A stretch of DNA of 32,550 nt, taken from the IMG/VR virus record IMGVR_UViG_3300037189_007631, positions 1 to 32,550 of that record; one strand, written 5' to 3'. The DNA comes from a virus. Every line of letters starts with the position of its first letter. Within the stretch, counting starts at the first letter, position 1. Below are positions 7,803 through 18,700 of the stretch, piece after piece. The position numbers and the translations under genes were made by a program. The notes beneath the pieces are model-generated. The model was not told the DNA's origin. It saw nothing but the letters and a program-made list of their open reading frames with translations, and did not search any database.

Positions 7803-8747
7803 TTATCCTATTAACTGTCCGCTAAAATATTGGTGGGCAGCGTGATGTCGACTACTGTTGCCGTGCCATACTACGGCCAGGCTAACAAAATCTCCCGCAG
7901 CCATGTCTATCACGGCACTGTGACTGAATCCGTCATCATAGCTGTTGGTATTTTGGTGCATGGCCATCAAATATGGACTACGGCCGCCTGATGTCCATCC
8001 TCTGTTATTATTTTTTCTAAAGAAAGGATGGATGTAATTTGGCGGAGTATTAGCATCGTTTAACAAATAATACCAAGTTGAAAATCTGTAGTATCCAGCA
8101 GTAGGTGCAGTGAATCGGCCGGTGCTATCGACAAAGTTTGTACCGCCAGCTTGGTGACTAGTAGTCCACCCCATTTGACTTTGTAATTCTCTTTCTCCAG
8201 TACCTCCATAACTGCCTGCATATAACCAGCCAGCTGTTCCCCAGGCTTGAAATGCAGGGTGACTCGGTCTGGTAATAGCACCAGTACTACTCACATTAAC
8301 TGCTGTGGCGCCACCTGCTACAATGGCCACGTTGTTGGTGGTGATATTAATGCCTGAGTTAGTACTACCGCTGTTGATAATACTAGGTGTACCTACACTG
8401 CCTGCAGGCACTAGTAGTTGTCCGGTCATTGCATCACCAGCTTGATTGACCGGAGTGTATCCTAAGTTATTCGTGGCTGCACTAGCTGCCAATCTTCCAC
8501 CTACAATGCTTGCACCCGGTGATATGTCCGTGTTGGTAATTGCTCGATACGTGACAGTTTTACCGCTGAGATCAATAGTTGACGCCAGTTTTTGACTAGT
8601 AACAGTGCCACTGAATGCGGCTGCTGGTACACTATTGGCTGTTATTGCGGCTGTTGGTATGGTATTGCCAGCAATGTCTGCCGGTAGTATGGTTGCATCA
8701 ACAAGTGCATCCGAGTCAATTTTCTTAAAACTAGAGTACGTTGCCAT
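7803..8747 (-). CDS. tail fibre protein with C-terminal C1q-like domain, copy 1
   Basis: A 314-residue protein and the first of the tandem fibre paralogues in transcription order. It has the common anchor MATYSSFKKI (1-10), DLSGKTVTYRAITNTDIS (59-76), LGYTPVNQAGDAMTGQL (95-111) and the stalk segment GSTNSGINI (127-135). The C-terminal C1q-like domain runs from about 203 to 314 and contains GRFTAPTAGYYRF (210-222), MAAGDFVSLAVVW (282-294) and HQYFSGQLIG (305-314). Tip loops differ strongly from copies 2 and 3 while the framework strands stay similar, as expected for receptor-binding fibres under selection. TAAGG, overlapping the stop of the preceding gene, gives a Shine-Dalgarno at good spacing. 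Confidence 0.85.
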   Translation of the reverse strand: MATYSSFKKIDSDALVDATILPADIAGNTIPTAAITANSVPAAAFSGTVTSQKLASTIDLSGKTVTYRAITNTDISPGASIVGGRLAASAATNNLGYTPVNQAGDAMTGQLLVPAGSVGTPSIINSGSTNSGINITTNNVAIVAGGATAVNVSSTGAITRPSHPAFQAWGTAGWLYAGSYGGTGERELQSQMGWTTSHQAGGTNFVDSTGRFTAPTAGYYRFSTWYYLLNDANTPPNYIHPFFRKNNNRGWTSGGRSPYLMAMHQNTNSYDDGFSHSAVIDMAAGDFVSLAVVWHGNSSRHHAAHQYFSGQLIG

Positions 8748-8756
8748 GTGTTAACC

Positions 8757-9380
8757 TTAAATTGTAAATATTCTCCAACCCCTAGTTGCATCATAATAGA
8801 TCAAATCAAAGGCTGCTCCTTGTGTGGTCACTGTCAAGTTTCCAGATGTATCGCCGTTTATTGGTTGACCGTTTCTATTAACAGTTAGAGTGTTGGTGTT
8901 AAAAGTATTTGCCACGTCTATAATACGAATTGTATCTCCTCTAGCTGGAGCTACCGGCAATGTGACCGTTAATGCTGTACTAGTTGTATTTACCCACAGC
9001 AACTGACTGGCGGCTGCTGTATATGTTCCTGTAACGTCTACGTTGACAAATCCACCAGTCACTGCACCAGTTAAAACATAATTAGTTCCGTCAGATGTTA
9101 GAAATACTACAGACTGATTTTGCATCACAAAAGTTGTGGCTGTGTTTGCTGCCGGTCCTAGAATTCTCTGAGAAGCCGGAGTGGGCACGGCCAGCGTTAC
9201 TGGACCGCCTGCATTGTTATAAAACCCCTGTGTAACTCCAGAGGCTTGTGACGGTTGCGTTAAAGTTACAGTAAATGGAGTAGTTCCAGTCAAAGTTGTA
9301 AACAGTCCCTGTGTCGGAGAACTAAATGTAGTTGCTCCACTCACTACAGATACTGCCGCTACTGTGTTATATCGTGCCAT
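8757..9380 (-). CDS. virion structural protein, duplicated beta domain
   Basis: A 207-residue Thr/Val-rich beta protein without Cys. It appears to be two copies of one ~80-residue unit: residues 25-103 (LTGTTPFTVTLTQPS... VTLAVP... VVFLTSDGTNYVL) and 126-207 (LLWVNTTSTALTVTLPVAP... LTVNRNG... FDLIYYDATRGWRIF). Each unit has an xTVTLP-type strand, a G-x-T turn, a second TL strand and a closing aromatic strand. The second unit resembles short domains at the ends of many phage fibre and tailspike proteins. It lies between the 107-aa beta protein and the C1q fibres, so a connector or fibre role is likely, but this is inference. The Shine-Dalgarno is weak (GAGA). Confidence 0.78.
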   Translation of the reverse strand: MARYNTVAAVSVVSGATTFSSPTQGLFTTLTGTTPFTVTLTQPSQASGVTQGFYNNAGGPVTLAVPTPASQRILGPAANTATTFVMQNQSVVFLTSDGTNYVLTGAVTGGFVNVDVTGTYTAAASQLLWVNTTSTALTVTLPVAPARGDTIRIIDVANTFNTNTLTVNRNGQPINGDTSGNLTVTTQGAAFDLIYYDATRGWRIFTI

Positions 9381-9400
9381 GTGTAATCTCGCTTATCTAA

Positions 9401-9724
9401 TTAAGTTGTTGATGTTTCAATACCGTACACAGTGGCATTAACTACTGCGCCTGTACTTGCTGTTGCTACTAGAAAATACCCTGCTTGTAGCACCAGACCG
9501 GTACGTTCAAATACACCCTTAGCTACGATAGGAGTAGCATCTTCTATCCATTCGGCAGTAGCTGGGCTTGAGCTAGATGCCATTGCCAATCTAATTGTCA
9601 CTGCACTAGTGCTGGTATTAGTCAGTGATACGTTGCACACTGCATAATACCCAGTTGGTACTGTGTAAACTGTAGTGTTTCCTGTGCCCAGTTGTACTGG
9701 TGCAAATAATCTTCCTGTTGCCAT
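9401..9724 (-). CDS. small virion beta-sandwich protein, paralogue of the gene at 28120-28452
   Basis: A 107-residue protein composed almost entirely of predicted beta strands: TTVYTVPTGYYAVCNVSLTN, then SAVTIRLAMASS, an acidic WIEDATPI segment, GLVLQAGYFLVATAS and VNATVYGIE. It shares layout with the 110-residue protein at 28120-28452: a SLTN turn at the end of strand 2, xTIR/xSIR strand 3, a xIxxxxPI segment, then a LxLxxG/T strand. This layout is common in small phage neck, tail or baseplate accessory proteins. It follows the 3253-aa giant after an 18-base gap containing GGAG about 10 bases before the ATG. The exact role is unknown. Confidence 0.75.
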   Translation of the reverse strand: MATGRLFAPVQLGTGNTTVYTVPTGYYAVCNVSLTNTSTSAVTIRLAMASSSSPATAEWIEDATPIVAKGVFERTGLVLQAGYFLVATASTGAVVNATVYGIETSTT

Positions 9725-9742
9725 TTTATATATTCTCCAATG

Positions 9743-12700
9743 TTATTTTTGCATAAAGAACGCAAGGGCAACGGGAGCTCCGTCAATGCCGCCTGTGAAA
9801 TTCATTTTTGCTTTTACGTTAATCTGTACTCCAGTAGTAGTACTTATCGTATTGTTAGCCACGTAGATCACGCCCGAAGTCAGTGTATTTACGTTCAACG
9901 AGCTTTGACCACCACCAATCTGTGCAGTAATATACGATTTAATCGCTTTCTGCGTTGGAATGATGTTGTCACTGTTGGCTGTAAAGAACGGATCTGTTGA
10001 AAAGCTGGTAATAACCGCTGATCCAGCACCCACACTAACTGTACCAAGTTGCAAGCTCTGTAGACCTGACAAGTTGAAAGCTGACGCATTCAATGTAGCT
10101 GTACCAGTTGACTGTTGAACACCAAACAAGTTACCTACGTTGAAGTTACCGTCTTGGTCTGTACTTGTAAAGAAGCAACGTCCGCCGTTTGAACTTAAAC
10201 TCTGATTAGCCGTGATTGCATTTGAAATATTAACATTAGGATAGTTTGTGGCTGCAAAGCCCCCTGTACCAATGTATAAGAAGTCATGTCCTGTTAATCG
10301 TACCTGACTGTATTTCAATCTTGTAGTAACTTCATCGTTGTGCGATGGTGCATTTAGCACACTCAATGCTGGGTTAATTTGGAAGGTTGCAGTAAAGTTA
10401 CCCACATCACCTAACACGTTAGTTACACTTACTAATTTAAAGTACTCGCCAGGAATACTTGCGAACTCAACGTTTGCACCTGGGCTTGGACGTGAATACA
10501 GTCCGCTTACGTTAATGAAACTGCTGGCTTGATACAAGTCGCTATAACCGTCACCCGATGCGCTGGCTGTTGCTGTAGTGTTAGCATTACCTCTATCACT
10601 GAAACTTGGCTGACCAAGAACTCCAACACCCACCCTCACACGAGTTGGTGCAGTACGAATTCTGTTAGGATCAATTTGAGTAACTGTTGGTCCAGCAGTA
10701 TATGTTCCACTTAATGTAGCTGTTGAAATATTCAATGCTGTTCCTGCGTTAGCCAGTACCAAAGTCGAAGACACTTTAAATGAAGTGTTTGTGACAATAC
10801 TGCCGCTGGTTACAAAGTATGTGACATTTTCCACCAACCCTGCCGCTGAACAACCTGTAAATTCAACAGGTTGACCCACTGTCAAGTTAGTTGTATCTGA
10901 TGTTGTGATAACGTTGGTTGACGTTGTTGTTGCAGATACTGGACCTGCTGGATATCCTGAACCAGGTTCTATCATGCGAATTTCAGAAACAATTCCAGAT
11001 CCTACTTTCATACGTCCAATAGGAGTAGCACCAGTTCTTATGCTAGATGCAATTTGTCCAGATGTCAATGATACTGCTGAGAACACTGGAACTTTAACAC
11101 CTGCTACTGTTGGATTTCCAAATGCAATGCCTTTCCAGTTTGAGCTTGCTGACATTGCTCTTACAGTCCAAGTTTGACCGTCTGGGCTGGTAGCACATAC
11201 TGATGATCCGCTGGCCACAGCAAAGAATAATCCTTGTCCGTAAGTTACTTTAGTCCATGCGATGCTAGCTGGCAATCCAGCCGGACTTGCAATCCATGTT
11301 TCGCCTTGATCTATACTATATGCGGCATTTGTACTGCTGGCTGCAATAGCTACAAATCTACCGTTACCATATGCAACACTAATCCACGATGCACTAGCTG
11401 GTAGATTGCCTCCTGCTATCCAGCTATTTCCCGAAGTACTTGAGATAATAGACGAATTAGAACCTGATGCAACTGCCACAAAATAACCGTTACCATATGT
11501 CACTGAGCTGTATGTTCCTGCGCCCAGAGTAGGTACAGTGACCGCAGTCCATGCAGTATTTCCATCGGCGCTACGTGCGGCAGTATTTGTGCCGCCGATT
11601 GCCAGCCAATAGCCTGCACCAAATGCTATAGAAGCATATGTACCGTTTGGTAGTGAACCAGTACTTGCACTCCATGCTGAACTACTTCTAACTCCGCTGG
11701 CAGTAGTATACGCCGCTTTGGTAGTTCCGCCGGTAGCAGTAGTTGGAATTGCCACAAATTTTGCATTGCTATCTACAATAGTTACTGTAGGTGTGCTGGT
11801 ATATCCGCTACCACCATCGTTTCCAACAGCAATAGCTGAAACACCATTATTAGTTAGTTCAGCTACACCGGTTGCTTGATTTGTGGAGCCGCCACCTGAT
11901 ACTGTAATAGTTGGAGGGCTTGTATAATTTTTACCCCATGAGTTAACGGTAAATGATGTAATTATATCAGTTCTTACTTGCACTGTTGGAGTAGTAGCAT
12001 ATCCAGATCCTGGAATATCAACAATAACTCCGGTAATTGCGCCGTCTAAAACGATTGCTCTAGCTTCTGCAAGACTACCTGTAGCACTGACAAATTTAAT
12101 AGTTGGTGGAGTTAAATATCCAAAGCCGCCTCTAATGACATTAACTGCTACAACTTGACCAGATGAAACACCTTCTCCCAATACTGCTTCTAATATAGCA
12201 CTGATACCGCCTAATCCACCGACCACTGCTGTTGCAGTAGCTTGCTCACCGCCGCCGTACACAGCATCTACCCAGGTTGTTGAGCTTGGTAAGTTACCTG
12301 CACCTGCCCAAGTTATACCGTTTTCGCTGTAAGTGGTTGCAGTTGAACCTGTAGGAATAGCAAGGAATGTGTTAGCGCCATAAGTAACTGCTTGCCATGT
12401 TGCCACAGCTGACAGTGTTCTTGCAGTGGCAGTATATCCTGGAGCACTGTATGTTATTCTAGGTTCAATGATGTAAGTTGATGTTAAATCTAATGCATCA
12501 ACTGTTGCTTTGCCTGGAATAACGTTGTCCCAACCTGCCGCATACAATGTGACTGTTTGACCAGTTGTTGTAGCTGTTACAGGTTCTGCAGTTCCTCCAC
12601 TGGTTGTACTTACTGTAAATTCAGTTGCAGTAAATCCGCTTCTTACAAAGTACAATGTGTTAGCAAGTAGTCCGCCAATAGCAGTACCTAGATAAATTGG

Positions 12701-15700
12701 CATATTTGCATATAAAGTAGCAGTACTTGCCACTGTTAGCGTGTCGCCTGCATCTGTACTGCCTGTCACAGTTAAGTTAGTGAACGATTCTCTAAAGATT
12801 TTAGCAACTTTACTACCGTTGTTGTAATTTAAAATTGCAGCCGATTGACCAGCACCTGTACCAGCAGTAACTAAAATTCTCATTCCAGTATATGCTGTAC
12901 TTAATTGTCCGTCAGATGCGGCGATTGTGATATAACCCACATTACTTAACTGTGCCGCGTTGGCTGCTGTTAGATAACCACTACCGCCAAAGCCAAATCC
13001 ATTATTTAAATCGATCAATCGTGTTTCAAAAACACCATAGTCTCGGAATTCATCTCCAATTGCGGCTGCATTGAATCCTGCGCCACTGACTGTGTATGAT
13101 GCATTAGTATAATTTGAACCTGCATTGGCAAATTCAATGCGCAATACTTCTTCAGCACCGTCAGTTATCACGTTGGTAATAAATGCTTCTTCAGCTTGGT
13201 TGTTTAATCTTGCATAGATTGGAGTTTCGTATGTGTCAACACCTTCAGCAATAACACCATATGTACCATATGAACTGTTACCGTTGGTTGCACGAATACG
13301 TCCGCCTAGTTCTGCAATATAGCCAGCATAAGAATAATATGCAAACACAGACACAAGTTCTGTTAAACTGTTTGCACCTGTACACCAGCAACCAATACCA
13401 TCACTAATAAATGTTGTATAATCGTTAGCAACAATACTTCTATTTCCGCCTGCATGTAACGCACCGTCAATTTTCAATGCTGTTGCGCCAGTTCCAAATA
13501 GTGAGCAGTTCTGTACATAACAAGAACGACTGTTTACCCATGCATTTCTATCGTAAGGACCAAATCCTGGATCTAACGAAGTATAAGATCCGCCTTCTGG
13601 ACGCTTGGTTCCATATTCATTTTCCACACTCAACGGTCCTATTAGTCCTGACAAAGTCATGTTTCTAACACCAGTTGCGTTACGTACTAACCACATATCA
13701 CTGAGTTCTGATCCATTGATTGCATTTAGATATAACTGGGCCGCACGTTTAGACTTGTAGTTTCCAGTGTATTGAACATCATATATCAATGCTTTCAAAA
13801 ATTCTGCCATATCTCTACGGCATGATGCTGGATCATACGCATAACCTGTGGTCATTGCGCCTATACTGTTTGAAAGAACTTGAACTGTTGAAGAGTTTTG
13901 TACTGCGGTAACTGTGAACGAATCGATAGTTGGAGTTGACAACACATAATATGTGGTGTTGGCATTGATACCGCCCATTACTCCTCCAATTGTCACTGCC
14001 ATAATACCCGTATCATCTGAAGTAATAACTCCGGCTGCGCCACCATTAGTTAGACTGATGGTGATGTCACTGCCTGTAATGCTTTCTACATAATACACTG
14101 TTGGACTTCCACTAACTCCGCCAAATAGTGTTCCATCAAATGTAACTGGCATGCCTACTACAACACCTGCTGTGGTATTAAGTGTAATTTTCTTAGTACT
14201 TGCAGTTGTAGCTGTGGCTACAGTGGCAATAGGAGTAAACGTAAACTTAATCGGATCTCCTACTTCAAAACTGTGACTCAACACGTTAAACACATTTCCT
14301 GTGGCAGATGTTGAAGTTACAGTTCCGCCAAAATTAGCGTCAACCCATGCAGTTCCTTCGTGTGTTAGATAATCAATGTTAGCACGTAAAATTTCAACGC
14401 CTGCAATTGTCAGCACATCATTGTTATATTCAGTTGTTCCAGTCATCTCAGGAGTTTCGCCAACTCCAAACGACAATTGAGCCAATATAATTTCCATACC
14501 GCGACGTACTCGCAACGCAGCCGTTGCACTGGTATCAACTGTGTTTTGAATTGCAGTCTGTAAAGACTTTAGAGATTCACGTGTGCTTGACTGTAATCTA
14601 CCTAACAATGGTGCCGCTTGTGGACGATTGTATGCTTGCCCTGCTTTGACTGCACGGAAATTACTGTCAAACATAAAGTCATAAGCCACAGCATCAATTA
14701 CCTTGCTGGAATCGCTACGTGCTTGACTTTCGTCATAGTCTAAGTTTGCATAATTTTCGTTGATAAAATCAATTACGTCATCTTGTAGATCAGACTTAGC
14801 TGACGATAAGGTACTATATACTTGCACTAAAGTAGAGTCAACCCACCCTAGATAAGGCATACTTGTTTTGTGTACACTGATTGATAATCCAGTGCCGTTA
14901 GTAAATGTTGTTATTGCTACAGCACCGTAGGTTGCAGCCAATTTAAATGTATTAGTAGTAGCACCAACAACATAATATGTTGTGCCTAATACTAAACCAT
15001 TGGTACTGGCGTTACGCATTTCTATAAAGTCACCATCAAACAATCCATGTGCATTAGATGTAAATGTATCCGTGGTTGCAATAGCAGTAATGGTAATACT
15101 TGGTGCGCCTGCATCTAATCCAAGATCTACATAATTATAGATTTTAGTTACTAATTCATCAATAGTTGTGGCTGCAATAGCAGGACCAGCAACTTGTGCG
15201 CCATTCTTAAATATTTGACTTGTAGTGTTACCAGTCGTTGGAGTCACTGCACTGTTAGTAGCAACCAGCTGTGCCGCTGTACTTAGACGATCAATAGCAT
15301 CCAATGTAGCTGTTTTAACATAGCTTGAAATCTGACTTGTGCCAAATGTGTAATATGCTTGTCCTGTCAGCTGGCTTGCAGAGTCTCCGCCGTAAGTTAA
15401 ATCGTAATGAAGTGCATCTAAGATATAGTTACTATCACGACGTGTTAATACTTTATCGTATTCCAATGCTGGATATGTAAAATCAATGTATGCAATAACT
15501 TCGTCTAATAAGAAGTTTCTGTTGTCTTCCAATTGAATTACTGCATCTTTGATCTGTGCTACTGTTACCCTACTTACCGCACCACCTGAAATTGCCGATA
15601 CTACTAGTACGATATCATTAGCAGGAGTTACGCCGCCAATATTTGATCCTAAAATTTTGATTGTTTGACCAACACTGTATCCAGTACCGCCAGCGGATGG

Positions 15701-18700
15701 AGATGCTGTCAATGAAATTGCAGTTCGAGTAATATTGAATGTTGCTGAATTTCCTAATGCAGTTAAGTTAACACCAGCCACTGTGGAATATGTGGCACTC
15801 GGTAATACTGGATCAGGATATGAAATTCTTGGAGTTTTTCCACCAGTAATAGAATTGATAGCGTCGTCTAATGTGGTCTGCATTTGTGCAACCGCACCTG
15901 CGGCTGCAATATTTTTAACTTTATATTTGATAAAATTAATTGCACCAAGTGTTGGGGCTTTTGCACGGCCAGTTCTCAACGCTACTGCTGAGCTGGCATC
16001 GCTGAGATATCTACGTCCTGCAGATAATGAATTAAAGTTTGTACCTAGTACTAGGTCATAAGCAATTGCGTCAACTATTAATCCTGCATCTCGAGTGGTC
16101 AGTGCCAAATCTAAAACAACGTTTTGATGAAATTTTTGTACCCATGCAGTGGCATCCAATGCAATTTCAGTACGTTTTGCTTTGATTGCCGCATAAGAAG
16201 TTTGTAAACTTGCTGAAGCCCAAGAAATACTAGGCTCGACAGTTGCAGGTGTTTCTCCAGTAGTTATCCAATCAATTACATCTTGAATACGTGCTTGCGC
16301 AAATGTACTTGCTCCAGCAGAACCTGCGTCGCCTGTGGTCACACGAGTTACAGTATTGCCAGACTGTGCAGTAATAACAGTTTTTTGTATAATTTTGTCA
16401 ATCAACGATTTCATAAATGTATATGCATCGATGAGTGCAGGCTTTTCGTCTGCTGGAATATTCAACAAGAACGAACTATAATAGGCACTGCCAGCAACTA
16501 ATGACTGTATATTTCCACCATAAGTCATATCATGTTGTAACGCATCTAAAATAAAACTGATATTTCGTCTTACTTTTTCGCGACCTAATGTGTCGGTTGC
16601 AGTCCATACTGGACCGTAAGTTACACTGTTGGCATAGTACTGTGTTACATCTGCTATGATGAAACTGTAATTTTGAACAATTTGAGCCTTACCATCGCCA
16701 TAACCTGCTAAGAAGCTGGTATTATAACCTGTTGGTGCAGTAAATTGAAAACTAGGAATTGCACTATAACCGGTATTAATAATGTCTACTATGGTTTGTC
16801 CGTTGGCCATAATAACTGCGGCTGCACCTGTACTACCAACACTACCCGCTGGCAATGTTGTGACCTGTGTTTGCGTGTTACCCGCAGTTTCTGTAATATT
16901 GTTATTTGCAATTAAGTCTGGAATAATATCTTTAATACGTGTCAATGCGCTGATAGTCTTCTTTTTGTCATTGACCAGCATTGGGTTTGCACTTTTTGGC
17001 TGTACTACTGTTGAACGTAATTCGTCGCCTACTACAGCAGTATTGGAAGGAACCACAATTGGAAGAACTTCAGTATAAGTACCTGTCTTGATATTAACAG
17101 TAGTGTTAGGATTAATTCCGGCTGCGACAGCTGATGTGTTACCTTCTGAAAGTCCGTCGACTAAGATGTCAAGCAATGACTGAATGTTTGCGTTTGCATC
17201 AGCTTCTGCTGTAAGATCAGTATTGATTCTCTGAACTGCTGGTACAGATACACCGTTGAGTGTTTGATAGTTTAATGCTGGTGCAGAATTTGACAACACA
17301 TTAGCAATAACAACTTTTAAATATTGGTGACTGCCAATAAATTGTGTAATTTGATATCCAGTGTTGTCTGTAATATAAGCGGTGCCTGATGCATCGTAGA
17401 AAGACAGCGTGTTTGCTGTGGTCTTTTGTGTACCGCCATGTGTTAAATCATACACTAGACCGTCAACAATATATCCTGCATCACGTTCTGCTTTAGCAGA
17501 ATCGTAATTAAAAGTAATAACTCCAGTTCCTGTTCCAGCGGCATTTATCACTGGGCCGCCAGGAGTTGCACTTACTGTAAAGCTGGTGTTGGCTACAATT
17601 GTTTTGATGTAATAAACTGTGCTGGTATTAATTGCGCTGCCTGCCAATGTCAAAGCACCTGTCAAACTGCCAAATGTAAATGGCATGTTAACATTGATGT
17701 TTGCAGTGTTAGCAGTTAAGAATACACCCGAGGTAGTGCCAGTAACAGATGCTTTATAAGTGTAGACAATAAAATTGTTTACTTCTTTAATTAAGAACTG
17801 TTTGTTAGTTTGTAGTATTTCTTTGGATTGTGGATTTTGATATCCTTCTTCCACTTGCTTACAAGCAAAGCGAATTGTTTTCCACGGCTTATCAATACTA
17901 AACCCAGCCGCTGGATATGGCTCATCTACTCCTAACGGACCAACGAATACGGAATTATAAATCTGACCGTAAGTCGCCCAAACTGGATAGCCGTCAGAAA
18001 CACGTAAAACTTGTCCGTCAGTGCCAATTGGTAATCTTTGTGGACCGTTTGCTCCGTAATACAGCGTGTCGCCTGGTGTTGTCAGCGTAGCTGTTTCTGC
18101 ACCAGCGGCCAAGATGTTCCAATAATCCGCAGTGCTATCTGCATCTGGTCTGTTGCCTGAGCTTGCAGTATGTCCTTGAACACAGATATATGAATTTGGA
18201 CCAAAAAATACAACATCTCCAAGTACATATACAATACCATCTTTCCAAGACACTGAATTTCCAGTATGCGAAATTGCAGTAATGTTGCCTGCACTTGCGC
18301 TGTCCACTGTAATTATAATATCGTTTGCTGGAGTTAGGCCGCCTACGCTGGTTCCTAAGATTTTAATAGTATTGCCTGCAACATATGATGATCCGTCATT
18401 ATTGACAACAACTGTGTAAGCAGTACCAACTCTATTAACATCAAATGTTGCGCCAGAACCAATACCTGTCAATGTAGTAGATGCAACGTCTGTATAAGTT
18501 TCGTTGTTTACAGTCCAACGTAATCCAGAATTTAAAAGATTCCATTCTGCTGATGGCGGTTCTTCGCCGGTATTATCTACCAATGCCACATAAGTGTATC
18601 CGCCTAATCGTACCACATCGCCTACTAGGTAATCTGTACCGACATTCCAATCGCTACGGAAATTAAAGCCGGTAGTGTATACTGCCCAGTTGGCAGTGCT

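Noticed and set aside
5854-8747. Diversity-generating retroelement acting on the fibre tips
   Set aside because: No reverse transcriptase, accessory gene or template repeat is present in the window, and the tips look like C1q folds rather than the C-type lectin targets typical of these elements. One outside the window cannot be excluded.
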